Origin: Adiantum capillus-veneris
Lineage: Eukaryota; Streptophyta; Polypodiopsida; Polypodiales; Pteridaceae
Assembly (NCBI GenBank): GCA_014529385.2
Contig: CM043947.1
Location: forward strand, 98,800,036-98,864,035
Length of the DNA: 64,000 nucleotides
Reading direction: 5' to 3'
Positions 26,485-38,147 of this stretch are shown here, one piece after another (positions within the stretch are counted from its first letter, which is position 1; each line of letters opens with the position of its first letter). Position numbers and translations under genes: made by a program. The notes below the pieces were generated by a model, which saw only the letters and a program-made list of their open reading frames with translations, was not told the origin of the DNA and searched no databases.

Positions 26485-26764
26485 CTTCTCCACACACACA
26501 CACACACACACACGAGGAGAGGAAGGAGAGCCAGGTATGCTTCTTCCCTCTCCTCATTCTCATGTTCCCTTCCCCTCTTTCTCTCTCCCTCTCTCTCTCT
26601 CTCTCTTTTTCTTCTCCACACACACACACACACACACACGAGGAGAGGAAGGAGAGCCAGGTATGCTCCTTCCCTCTCCTCATTCTCATGTTCCCTTCCC
26701 CTCTTTCTCTCTCCCTCTCTCTCTCTCTCACACACACACATACACACACACACATAGTGTTTTT

Positions 26765-26795
<31 letters not shown>

Positions 26796-27030
26796 AACAA
26801 AAACAAAAACGCACACACACATACATAAACAAAGAATGCACACACACATTGAGAGAGAAAAAGAGAGAGAGAGAGCATGCATAAACAAAAAACGCACGCA
26901 TTGAGAGAGGAAAAGAGAGAGAGAACATGCATAAACAAAAAACACACACATTGAGAGAGGAAAAGAGAGAGAAAACATGCATACGATCCAAAAAAACGCA
27001 CACACATTGAGAGAGAAAGAGAGAGAAACT
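26424..27030. repeat. CT/CA/GA microsatellite and minisatellite block inside CACTA
   Basis: A unit of about 127 bp (CT run, CA run, then cgaggagaggaaggagagcc) is repeated at about 26512 and 26639. After 26800, units of roughly 60 bp with catgcataaacaaaaaac and gagagagaaaagagag follow. The long Cys/Val- or Ser/Leu-rich open frames here come only from the repeats. Confidence 0.9.
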
Positions 27031-27215
27031 AATTTAACGTCGTAGGAAACTAATTAAAATTAAAAGAACTAAAGATCTAGCCGACGAGGAGTTGAACTCA
27101 AGACCTATTATTCAAGAGGGAAATGGCATAATCAATCTATCATACTTGGCATGGGTGATAGAAAGGTTATACCATTTATCTCTTTTTATTGGCACACACA
27201 TCCACACATGCGCAC

Positions 27216-28050
27216 ACACACACAAGAAGAAGAGAGTTATAACGTCGTAGGAAACTATCTTAAAAGACGTTAAAGATTAGGTTATATGTAGACTTACATT
27301 AAATTAGATTTAGGTTTATTTTTAACTAGATTTACGTTTATTTACGCTAGATTTAGATTTACGTTATATTAGATTAGATTTAGGTCTCCATAGACTGCGA
27401 TGCCTGCATGAAGCGGGTGAAGAAAGCCCTCAATGGAATATAGGGTATTGCTGCCTTCACTCATGGTGGGCTCCGTCGATCCAAAAGTACAGGTGAAATG
27501 TCTTCAGAAGATAGGGAAGAAGGTGGATCTTCAGGGCGGCAAGAGTCACTACATCCCCGACACAATGACCATCTAGACAACCTCTAGTCATTCAACAGCA
27601 ACTTCAAAGTTAGTAACAAGAGCAAGAACGGTCTAAAGGGCCAATTGCTGTCGTCAGATGTGGATGGAGATGAGGCAGGTCACCGCCGGAAGTTAACTCT
27701 CACATCTTTAGTGATGAGACTGCCAACTCTTGCCGAGTTATGTGAAAAATTATGTGTTAAATCAGTTTTAAGGTTCTTATAATCCCTGTTAGTTTAGTTC
27801 TTTGTTTTTAATATAACATAATTTACGTTAGATTTAGATTTATGTTAGATTAGATTAGACTTAGGTTTATTTAGGTTTACCCACACACACACACACACAC
27901 ACACAAGAAGAAGAGAGTTTTAACGTCGTAGGAAACTATCCCAAAAGACGTTAAAGATTAGGTTAGATGTAGACTTACGTTAAATTAGATTTATGTTTAT
28001 TTTTAGTTAGATTTACGTTTATTTAGATTTACGCTTATTTACGTTAGATC
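27216..28050. repeat. Pair of ~150-bp direct repeats flanking the HMA fragment
   Basis: Copy 1 (about 27216-27390) and copy 2 (about 27903-28050) share aagaagagagtt, aacgtcgtaggaaactat and a string of ttagatttacgtttattta motifs. Between them lie the HMA-like fragment and about 330 bp of other non-element sequence. Confidence 0.8.
27393..27576 (+). pseudogene. Captured heavy-metal-associated (HMA/HIPP-like) fragment in CACTA
   Basis: Block 1 (27393-27440) reads DCDACMKRVKKALNGI, stop, GI. This matches the DCxGCxxKVKKAL metal-binding motif at the start of plant HMA domains, with the two Cys present. Block 2 (27466-27576, another frame) reads GSVDPKVQVKCLQKIGKKV, like the VDPxxVLKKIxKxGKK end of the same domain. 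The probable GAG-to-TAG stop and the frameshift show it is not functional. The distance between blocks is about right for one domain. A captured host exon is the best explanation. Confidence 0.6.
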
Positions 28051-28338
28051 GAGTCCACGCAAGAATTACTTACGGTTTAGGGTTTAGAGTTAGACGAACA
28101 GTGAAAAGATCTACTGTGAAAAGATGTTAAGATGCTGTGAAGTGCTACAGCTAGAGAAGAGGCAAAGGGGTTTTGTCCACTACATGCAGTATCGTGTAGA
28201 CGTGGGTGTGTAGATTTCTTGTACCCACAAATATAGGTATTGACCAATAAAGACGAGATTATAACCCGGTGGTTCTGATCTCCGTGCACCTCTAGACCGA
28301 GGTGTGCGGGGATTGGACATGACTAGAGAATGTGAGGT

Positions 28339-28339
<1 letters not shown>

Positions 28340-28393
<54 letters not shown>
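28340..28393. repeat. (GA)n microsatellite
   Basis: About 27 AG units inside the CACTA element. Confidence 0.95.
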
Positions 28394-28396
<3 letters not shown>

Positions 28397-28469
28397 GACG
28401 AAGAATGCCAATAGAATATTAAATTTGTTGTCCAGGTTATAAGTTTTTTATCCTCATTATGAGTAGCGA

Positions 28470-29476
28470 CGAGGATGTGGGACCGTCCAACCGAAACACC
28501 TATCTCTCAACGAGGGTCTTATGTCCCTGTCTTATGGTCTTATGAGCTTAAGATGGTTGCACAACCAATTGAAAAGCGCACAACAATGCGGTGACGAAGT
28601 GACTGAAGAAGAGTGGGAGTACTCTCGGGGTTGCGCGACCAAGGTAAGTTTGCAATGTATGACTAGCAAATGACTTTATTTATAAACGTTTGAACGACCA
28701 CTCATAATCTTTGTTCGTTGTAGTATAAGTCATACACAGCAGCATGGTGTAAAGGTCGACATTTTAGGGTGGAACGAATCGACAAAAAGCGTTTTACTCA
28801 AGATTGTGGAATCATGGCAAAATTTGAACAGTCTAGTCAACGACGTTCCTCTGATGCAGATCCTGTGGTGGCGGAACTCACTTACTTCGGCACGCTGCAA
28901 GAGATTTTGAGGATCGATTACAGAGGATTTTTTGTCGACTTGTTCGACGTGCAATGGTTCAAGATAATCATGGAGGGTCGCAACGCTACTGTGCGTAGAG
29001 GAGAGTCTGGTTTTCTTGAGGTGGATTTTACTAAGAAATGGACTGACCTAAGAGACACTTTCGTACTACCCGAGCATTGTGAACAAGTAAGTATGTAAAT
29101 AGTTAACATCCCCCTTTTACAAGTTATGTGCTTGAAAGCTCTCATGTAAGTTATGTGGCTCTGGCAGGTAATATTTCATCCTACAAAGTCTACATCAAAC
29201 TGGTGGTACGTCATAGAGGTAGCCCCTCGTAGTGCAAGGACGTATGAAGGCTACCATGTGCCAATCACAACGACATCAATGGAGGAGATCAGAGAAGATG
29301 CTCAATCAGAAGCCGCTGCGGTGGTGCCAGACGAGCATCAAGATGCTACTACTCTATATGTGGTGCATGCAGAGGAGCTACAAAATGAAATAGAGGATAT
29401 GTGTTTAAACAGAGAGCTCTATATAGATATAGGAAGTTATGCTGAGTTATACGAGGATGAGAGAGAGATCTCTTAA
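28470..29476 (+). pseudogene. C-terminal part of a TNPD/Tnp2-type CACTA transposase (DUF4216-like)
   Basis: Three exons fit GT-AG rules: up to 28643 (ending RGCATK, donor gtaagt), about 28724-29086, and 29168-29476 (stop TAA at 29474-29476). Exon 2 reads KGRHFRVERIDKKRFTQDCG then LTYFGTLQEILRIDY and VDLFDVQWF. This follows the order of the conserved C-terminal region of plant CACTA Tnp2 proteins (NGyrFHT..., TQNSGV, YYGvL.eIieldY, vvLFkC.W), annotated as DUF4216. Exon 3 is acidic. The upstream transposase core is absent from the element, so I treat this as a truncated gene although the remaining exons are open. Confidence 0.75.
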
Positions 29477-29748
29477 AGCCACAAATATTGTATTTGAACA
29501 ATTTTGCTCTGTGTTGTAAAAGCTCTGGCTCTCTAAGTACCTTCCATGGTGTATAACGCTCTTTTCTACTCGCGCTCACATCTTTTGATTGAAAATTCTG
29601 AGTTTTCGACTTGCCTCTTCTATCACTCAATTCATTGCGTCATTGTATTTATATGCGTCATTACGTCATTGTATTTAATGGTCTTTGCGTCATTGTCTAC
29701 TCTATTCATTCAATATTAAGTTTAAATATTCGTGTGTTTAATGCAGGT

Positions 29749-31058
29749 ATGGATGATGAGGAGTTTCTTTCTTCTTTGTCACCGCAGCAGAGACAGTGGT
29801 ACGTGGAGCGTCATCGCTCTGGCGCATCATCGCGCGTTCCTACTCCATCCGCATCTCCCTCTCTTTCGGAGCATTCGGCGCGCTCCGAAGCTTCGGCGTC
29901 GACGAGACGAGCTTCACACTCGTCTAGACACCGGCGCTCTAGTGGTGGCGGTGGCGGTTGTTGTGGGGATTCCGCCACCGATGCCTCCACACCGCCTCGT
30001 GTTCGACGAGGCTCTTTACCCTCCCCTTCTTTGCCCGCCCCCACACCAGCCACAGCATTGCCATCTACGCCAGGTTTTGCACGGCTGACTGTTCCTAGAA
30101 GCTACACACCTCTACCTACTCCGCCAGGAGCCACCCCACTCGGCACTCCTCGCTTCGGGGCCCAGACGCCGGTGGAGACACCTGACGTCCGTACCCCCAT
30201 CGACACGCCGCTAGAGACCCCTGCCGGGACACCCAGGTTCACGCGTCACCGGCCAGAGGACTTGCCTTACTCCGTCGACATCAGCGGCGGCATCATCATG
30301 GATGATGATGGCAAGAAGGTGATCTCGCGCATGCGTGGTCTTTGCTCTCAGCTGTTTAGACACTACATACTAAACAAATGGAGTGAAGTACCAAGTGATT
30401 TAAAAAACAGAGTCATCAGCATACTTCATGATGAGTTTCCCGTTCCAACACGGGATCAACGCTTCAATGAAGACCTGATGAAGATTCGAATGCGCGAATA
30501 CTGCAAACACAAGCGTTCCGAAGTGCAAAAAGCAATCAAGAATGGGTGGAACAGGCCAGATTGGCTGGCCAAAGAAGATTGGAAGAATGCGAAGAAAGCA
30601 GCGCGCGAGAATCCCGACAAGTGGAAGCAACAAAAGGATGCAGCCAGAGCGCGAGTAGAGGCAGGGAGCTCGCACCACTTGGGGAGCGGTGGATGGGCAT
30701 CATTTGAGGCCGATTTTGTAAGTGTTTTCACATTGCTCTTTATGTTCGATAGTTTAGGGTTTATGAGTTTTTTAATTCTAACATAATGAAATCTTTGTAT
30801 GTTTTGACAGTGGTCGATGACAGGACGTGATCCCACACCGTACGAGCACGAGTACGTAGGCAGGAAGGGCTTAAACGCCCTGATGGACATTCTCAGTTCT
30901 TGCGGCGGCATGGTTAGTATTAGGGTTTACTCTTTTTTATTTTTTGTATTGTTTTATAAATGTTGTTATATGTTTATACTTACTGAAAGCTGTCTTATTG
31001 TCTTTTTTTGCAGAATCCGAGAGATACGCCGCTTGGACGCGATGAGACGTCTGACTAG
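29749..31058 (+). CDS. TNPA-like CACTA accessory protein (plant Transposase_24-like), 371 aa
   Basis: Exons 29749-30717, 30811-30912 and 31014-31058 join in phase with GT-AG introns. The ATG lies just after a possible acceptor (atgcag). The N-terminal half is low-complexity, Ser/Pro/Arg-rich with SSGGGGGCCG and many TP repeats. The C-terminal half has a Trp/Lys-rich helical domain: W-x-E-V-P, then MREYCKHKRSEVQKAIKNGW, WLAKEDWKNAKKAARENPDK and AGSSHHLGSGGWASFEADF. That layout matches the plant Ptta/En/Spm Transposase_24 family. In known CACTA systems TNPA binds the subterminal repeats, and such repeats are present here. All three exons are open, so the gene may still be expressed. Confidence 0.75.
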
Positions 31059-31702
31059 ACGACGTCAGTTTAGCCGTAGCTAGATAGCATTAGTTTAGGG
31101 TTTCTCATAGCTTATGTATCATGAGACGGATTTTATACGTCTTTTTGAACCATGTATATTATTACATTTGTCACCGCAGTTCCTTTTGCCAATCAATTCT
31201 TTATGCCTATGATGTTGTACAATTGTCATTATTACATTTGCCAATCAATTCATTTTGCCTATGATGTGTACAATTGTCAATTTTGCAAACAATGCGTCTT
31301 GTGGGTGACTATTTTGGGTCTATTATCTACCCTTGCACTTTTTTTAAAAAGTGAATCAAGTACAATATGGTTGATGGGTGGCAGGGCATTGAGACAATAT
31401 GGTTGATGGGTGGCAGGGCATTCAATGCCTTGCCACCAAAAAAAAATTCTCTCGGGCGTCGCTATAAGCGTCGCTATTTATGGCTCTGTAGCGTCGCTAT
31501 AGTCTTCTGTGTAAACTTAGCTATAATCGTCGCTATGAGCGTCTCTATGAGCGTCGCTATATAGCGACGCCTATAGCGACGCATATAGCGACGCTCTCGT
31601 AGCGACGCTCGTAGCGACGGTTTTAGCGTCGCCGGGGGTTATAAAAACCCAGTGTATTTCCGTCGCTAACAGCGTCACAAGAGCACACAACCTCTTGTAG
31701 TG

Positions 31703-32174
31703 TACCTCCACAATGTTCTACACTCTCGCAATATGATGCTGCATTTTGGCGAAAAAGGTGTTTACGTCGGCATTGTGGATTGGGGTTCATGCACCAAAAC
31801 AAATACGACAGCCGATTTTCCTTCTCTACGCGATATGCAGATAGAAACTAGAAAACAATATGAGAGAGATTATACATGGGCAGCCCCTGAATGTATATCT
31901 AGTAATCCTCCCTCCTGGACTAATGTTTATTCAAAGCTATGGATATTTATTCCATGTTTTATACATGTAAACGCATTTTAAGTGCTTACCAGAGCCCCAA
32001 GAACACAGCAAGAGACATTTTTTCAGTAATGTACTTGCTCATCTTGAAAGCGGCAAGCACGTTCACCCCAAAACCCGGCCTAATGCTTTTGATCTATCCT
32101 TATGTTTAAAGGGTGCCCATAGACTGGGTTACAACATTGTAATGACATCTGGCTTACGACCAGTTGATGATTAA
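31703..32174 (+). pseudogene. Protein-kinase-like gene, 3' part after the CACTA insertion
   Basis: Reading resumes directly after the tac duplication with the catalytic loop HNVLHSRNMML, then VGIVDWGSC in the DFG position and YTWAAPECIS in the APE position. Relatives with an HNDLH-type loop would have Asp where this copy has Val, so the catalytic base is lost. The frame breaks near 31981. A further in-frame piece (HVHPKTRPNAFDLSLCL, GYNIVMTSGLRPVDD, TAA at 32172-32174) is the probable C-terminus. Confidence 0.7.
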
Positions 32175-32235
32175 TGAAAACGTAGTCTCATGATTTCATC
32201 ATGTTTTACTTTTGGTGTCATATTTAATTGTATGT

Positions 32236-33561
32236 TTAATGGAGCACAATTACTATTCTTTCTACATTACGCCAAAAGACTGGCGAGTTTACTATTTGTG
32301 CACATCGACTAGCTGCTTCTTGATAACTTGGATACTTGCTGAGCCATCCATCCCATCTTCTGTCTGCTAAGGTTTCCATCAATGCAGGCTTCAACTCTTG
32401 CAAAGCCGCAAGAACATAGTATGTCGTAGCAAACCTTGTCGCGCAAAATATTTGCAAAGCTTTATTTGGTGACTTGGTTCGAAAAAGAGCATACGAAAAT
32501 TGATGCTCTCTAATGAATTTCACTACATGATTTGCATCCAATAAAGTTTGCTTCACACATGCCATTTCACCAATATCGTTTAAAAGAAAATTTAAAGTGT
32601 GAGCTGCACATGGTACCCAAGAAATATTCGGATGCTTGACTTGACTAGCTCTTCCTGCTCCTTTGTAGTTGGCCGCATTATCTGTGACAATAGCAGTCAC
32701 ATTCTTTGGTCCGCCTGCCTTTGCAATTGCATGCTCATGCACCCCTGCTAGGTAGGTGATAGTCTTCTCTTTCAATGAGCTGTCGATTGCTTCCACGAAC
32801 ATAGCCCCTCTAGGGTTAATAAGCATTACATTGATTAAAAGGTTTTTCTGACAGTTAGTCCATCCATCCAATTCTATGGTGCATCCATACGCTGGAACAA
32901 ACTCTAGCACTGTGCCTTTAAGAATGGCTTCAATATTGTCTTTGACTTTATCAAGATATTCAAATCGCATCTTGTTATAGTCAGGAAGCACAAATCCTTT
33001 TTTGGCTGTACTCATCAAAGCATCTTGAAATATTGGATTGCGCATAGCATTGAATGATATGCCTCACGCAACAAATGGTTGTGTCCATTTTAAATGAAAC
33101 TCAAGCAACCATTGTTTACCTAATGCTTCAGGCATTGTCTTTCCATTGGATGACGTTCTGCCGGATTTTCTTGTGCTAGGAACTCCTCCTAATGTAGAAG
33201 CATGTCCATGAAGAGGGTTCAATTGAGAACTCTGATTGTTTACTTGAGTGGTACACACCTCTTCTGTTGCCTCATTGCATAGAGATGGTTCAATATTCAC
33301 ATGAATATCTTTAAAAACATCACCTTTATGTTTAGCTGCAAGAATCAACTTTACTTTGCGAGAATACATGGCAAAATTTTTATGAATATCTTTTGGTTCT
33401 GCCCCGCACTTTTCAACATTGCCAGGGACTTTAAATAAATGCTCTTTAATTCTGGTTGCATTACCACTGAACTCGTGGCCACAAGATTTACATTTAAGTC
33501 GAGATGTGTTTCTCCCAGGTTTCAACTCATGCACATAACTCCACTCTTGTCCTTTCACCAT
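32236..33561 (-). pseudogene. hAT-family transposase (BED finger + DUF659), truncated and stopped
   Basis: The ATG at 33561 starts an N-terminal BED-type zinc finger (LKCKSCGHEFSGNATRIKEH, then KC downstream). An in-frame TGA at 33066-33064 interrupts it just before GISFNAMRNPIF, where relatives keep reading, so a single CGA-to-TGA change would explain the stop. The frame then continues to 32236 with a DUF659-like core: CTIELDGWTNCQKNLLINVM, TAIVTDNAANYKGAG and WVPCAAHTLNFLLNDIG. The usual C-terminal hAT dimerisation domain is missing: the frame ends 62 bp from the kinase pseudogene, so the 3' end is lost. Confidence 0.85.
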
Positions 33562-33639
33562 GATGCACAAAAGTAATTTGCTAGTAAAAACAAAGTCAAT
33601 GATTATTTTCATAATCAAAATCAATTTAAACATTAAATT

Positions 33640-35500
33640 AATTTAACTAACAATGATTGAACGAAATTAAAATAATTAAAAACAATATTGAACAAGAATA
33701 CAATAATAAAAAATAATACCATTAGATTACATATAAATTGCATCGATTTATCTAAAGTGCAAGTTTGTAGCTTTAACACATTATGATAATCAATAATTAC
33801 AATTAAATCAAGTATTAAAATGATTATCATTATAAATTGTTATACCTACAAGAGCTATAAGTGACATTTTTAAATGTCAAAATGATAATCACTTACAATA
33901 CTTGATAATTATCGTATCTATGTAAAGTGCGAACAAAAAGTTCTTACACTTTACCATAGATTTTTAAGCGGTTATCTATCTACAATGCGAGCATGTGTAT
34001 GCTCTCACATAGTACGGTAGATTGTACAGTCCAAATAAAGATAAGAGAATATCAATATTTTTGGACATGTTTTTCCTAAATTTTTACTCTAGTGAGAGCA
34101 TAGCAGTGTGAATAGCTCTACACAAAACGTAAAAATATAATTTTGCTTCATTATATTCATTTTGAAGAGAGAGAAAATCTCTACACATCAAAATCAAACT
34201 TTAAATTACATAAAATTAATTTTTATGTAATTATATTTTTAAACTAATTATCTCATGCGAGAGTACACTCTACACACGACGATAATATCCTAATTTTTTT
34301 AATTAGTCACTTTCAAGTGTCAATTAATTGAACACATTGACAAGTGATTCTTATAATTACATTTTGTATCAGGTGAGAGATTAAACTCTTCACAAAATAC
34401 AAACTTTCAACTATTTACTAATTTTTTCAAAACAAATTCATAAATTTGAATCAAAAAACTTAAAATCCATTGAATTTTAATTTTTATCTAATTCATATTG
34501 TTTTATTTTTTTACATATTACTCTTTTGATTGTTTGGTGAGAATACTCACATGGAAAACACTGACTGTGAATGATGGTGTGAAGGCTGTCACCTGTTGCT
34601 ATATATACTAACATATTCGATCGTTATTATTTTAGATCGAAAATAATTTGGTTCAAAAAGTTTTACGATCGAAAAACCAAGAAGTTATACATTTGGCCGT
34701 GTATGCTTATGTGGCACCGTATAATACGGTCTTATAATTTAAATAAACAAATAATACACCCATTATTCGCGTATTATACGTCTCCCGAATAACGAATAAT
34801 GCAACTTAGATCATTTGTAATAAGTAGCTAGTCTAGTTGCAGAAGCCGGGGTGCAATGGCACTTCCACATTATAAATACAGAGCCATTTTACCCCTTGAA
34901 CTCTATTTTAGGTTTAACTTATGGTAGCCTTCGTATATAAGATACCTAGGTCATTTTGTAAAGAATTGCTATCATAATCAAGTTTTAAGTTGACGTCGAT
35001 TGTGTGTGAGAGAGGAAGAGAGAGAGAGAGAGAGCATGAGATTAATCCTAGTGCTACTCCCTACTCGTTCATCACATTGGAGATCCAACTGCACCATTGT
35101 GATAGACTCGGTGAGAGCTATGCATCAATGCCAAGCATTCCTCGCAGAACGAAGCACGCGTGCTGATGCATCTACAAGCTATCCGTGGTCAAGTGTATCA
35201 AACAATGTTTGTTTTCTTCTTGCAAGTAGTCACTAGAATCGTGGAAACATAGGCTACTCATATGTACTCATAGATTTCAGTTACGGGCACTTCCAAAATA
35301 TTGCTTTGTCTTCACATGCATTTTGTGATCTGATTCTGATCTAGAGCTATTCATCACTGATTTATTTGCTCAAGTGCTTGTTTGCATTTAGAATCTCTTA
35401 AAAGTTTGCTTTTGAGGAAAAAATGCAATAAACATCTCTCTTTTGACATTTTTGCTTTACTGACTGGTGAGCATATAAGAGAGCATGTGCAAGGGTTCTT
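33640..35500. other. AT-rich DNA upstream of the hAT gene; no gene recognised
   Basis: A very AT-rich stretch to about 34600, then a block with cgatcgaaaa and cgtataatacg motifs (34610-34800) that resembles an inverted match of 23420-23600. A short GA run lies at 35016-35035. No coding was recognised. Confidence 0.45.
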
Positions 35501-35528
35501 TGAAGAAACTATAATTTCTGTAAACTTT

Positions 35529-37559
35529 GACATCATACACGTATGATGTCTAAAGGGGCATGTGGAGACCAATTTTGAAAAATCGAGTGCACCAAAGTGT
35601 TCGGAAGAGGGTTTTACCCAAGGTACACATTGAGACTAGAGTTTTGACCAACTCTTGGTACCCAAAAGACAAAATACGGAGTGTCAAAAATGGAAAAAAG
35701 AAAAAGACTAGTGATTTTGAGCACTTTTTTGGATGAAAATTGGTAGAAGTTCTTGAAAACCAATGCTAGAGACTTGGGAATGAATTTTGTCCAGAAAATC
35801 ATCAGCAGACATCATACCTGTATGATGTCTTAGAGGCTAGATCTAAGGTCAAAAGGTACATTTGAGTGCACCCTTGTGATCTACAGCATCTAGGAAGCAT
35901 ATAGGCCAAATTTCATTAAATTTGAAGCATTTTTGGGCTTTCAAAAATCACAAGATGCAACTAGGAAAAGTAAAGGATTGAATTGATCATAGCTTGCACA
36001 AAAAGTGGTCAAATTCAATTCCGAAACTTGCTGTAAGTTGCCAGTGCAGTGAGAAATCTATGGAGTGAAATTCACTTTAACATTAGGAAGAGGATGGGGT
36101 GTGGAAGGGCCTCTTTATTTGCTATGAGCTCATGAAGGTGATTAACATTTTGACGAATAGGTGTATGCCATGTGTACAAGAATGGTCGGTGTGTAAGAGA
36201 TGTATTAAAGTGGTCAAAGGATGCACTTCCCCCCTCCCCAAAAAGGGGGTGGACAGTTTCATGATTTTTGGCCTTCCATAACTCCCACATATGATCTCCA
36301 ATTTGAGAGAAGATCATAATTCTGTAATCTATGCGTCGAGCTCTTTCCATAGATATGCTACATGATATGATTTTACCCTCTAGATTTTAAATTCCATTTT
36401 GGGGGGAAACTTTGAATTCAAATAAACTAGCCGTTTTGCTTGTTTGAATTTAAAAGTTGTCCTTTGATTACTTTCTTAATACTAAAGGTGTGACTTCCTT
36501 AAACTACCAAATAAAGAGGCCATCCTAGACCCCATTCGCTTTCTAATGAAATGACTAGCTAGACATCATACGCATATAATGTCTAAAGGAAACTTTTGGG
36601 GCCAAAATTGAAATCTGAGCTTACCAAGGTGTTAAGCACAACAAAACAAGCTTATCGATCAAGTTTGGGCCAATTTTGAGAAGATAGACATCATATGTGT
36701 ATGATGTCTCAAGGCCAAATCTGACAGTTCAATTGCACTTTTGTCCTCACAAGGGGTTGAGAAATGATGTGTTAAGCTTGCTTGAAAAATCTCAATTCAT
36801 TTGGACACATAATTTTGCAACTAAGGAGGTTTTGGTTGATACAAGAAGGTAAAGCTGAAAAAGTAATGATTTTGAGAAATTTTGACACCCAGAATTTGTT
36901 GTGATCACATATTCTTGGTGTGTGCATCAAGGATTGCCTTGGGTAGAAATATAAGTAAAATTTGAACAAAAAGACATCATATGTGTATGATGGCTTGGAT
37001 GCCAAATATGGGCCAAACCAGACATTTGAGTATACCCTAGTGTCTTAGAGCATAAAATAAGTCCCTAGCCAACATTTCATTGAATGTGGAGCACATTTGA
37101 GCTTGCAAAGGCCAAAAGACAAAATTAGGCAAGTTTCTGCTTGTATTGACCATAGTTTGCACAAAAAGTAGTCAAATTGGATTTTGAAAGTTTTTGAGAG
37201 TTGCTTGAGTAATAAAGAGTCACTCGAACAAAAGTCACTTCATTCTTCCACAAAAGACTTCATATGGGTATAATGTCTTAACTGCCAATTTGAAGTCAAA
37301 ACTTGCATATGAGATCACACAAGTGTTTGCCAGCATAAAATAAGCAAGAAACCAAGTCTCATTCAATTTGGATCACTTTTGGCTTAGTAAACCTTATAGG
37401 GAAGTTACAGGCAACCAAATAGAAAAAGGACTGATAGACCTGACTAAAAGTGTCAGAATCACAAACTGAGACTTGGAATGGTTAGAGTACATCAAGGGGA
37501 CTCTATAGGTAAAGGTTGGAGTAATTATGAGCCACTGGACATCATACGCGTATGAAATC
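35529..37559. repeat. Diverged tandem array, ~283-bp unit with a 22-bp palindrome
   Basis: Seven copies of a near-palindrome (consensus gacatcatacgcgtatgatgtc) start at 35529, 35808, 36562, 36687, 36973, 37256 and 37538. Four of the six intervals are 279-286 bp. Between palindromes the units share cttgcacaaaaagt.gtcaaatt, ttcatt.aat.t.gagca and ccaaat...gg.caaa phrases. The array is interrupted (36070-36500) and one interval is short (125 bp). No coding. Confidence 0.85.
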
Positions 37560-37699
37560 TCCAGGCACAGATTGAATGTTTTGGCCATAACTTGATCTAT
37601 GGATATTGGATTCATGTTTTTTAATCAAAACGAGGCTCCAGAGTGGCTCTACAACATTCAGTGTCAATGCTAAATAGCAATTAAAGACCCTAAAAATCA

Positions 37700-38147
37700 T
37701 TTATTTTGTTGGTCGATGTCTGAAAACATCTTTTAAGGCCTAAAATTCATCCGGAAGTTAGGGGTGTCTAAAATTGACAATTTGAGAGAATTGTGAGAAA
37801 ACAATCTCGTGGTTTTGGACATAGTTTTGAAATTTCCCTAACCAAAGCACTTGGACGTAGTGATCCAAGCCTTCTTACATCAATCTAGAGCTGCTAAGCC
37901 CAGAGATTATGTTCTCTTTAGATTCAAACTCAGCTTATACAAGCTTCAGAATCCCAACAATAGAGGATCATACACCCATAATGGCTCTTTCAAACTTGCA
38001 ATTCATTAGAAAATTTCGGATGTCATTTGGAGGGCCTTGTAAGAAATTGTATTTCTCTCTCTAGAAACTTTTTTTAAAATGCACTTGCACCTTGTGAGTA
38101 CGTCCAAAAGGACAACCAGACACTCTAAAAAGTAGATTTATATTCCC
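37700..38147. other. Intergenic DNA, nothing recognised
   Basis: No coding or repeat family identified between the two arrays. Confidence 0.4.

Larger units (their letters stand above)
26218..31702 (+). mobile_element. CACTA (En/Spm) DNA transposon, 5.5 kb, deletion derivative
   Basis: The termini are cactacaagaggtt (26218-26231) and its reverse complement aacctcttgtagtg (31689-31702), flanked by the 3-bp duplication tac/tac (26215-26217, 31703-31705), all standard for CACTA elements. Subterminal zones (26240-26345 and 31450-31675) are packed with direct and inverted gcgtcgctat / gcgacgct motifs, the expected binding sites for a TNPA protein. It carries the C-terminal part of a TNPD/Tnp2-type gene and a TNPA-type gene. 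The main Tnp2 catalytic region is missing, so it could not move alone. It interrupts a kinase gene exactly before the catalytic loop. Confidence 0.95.

Noticed and set aside
26375-27007. Several overlapping long open frames rich in Cys/Val/Ser/Leu on both strands
   Set aside because: They are translations of CT, CA and GA microsatellites; no start context, domain or codon pattern of a gene.
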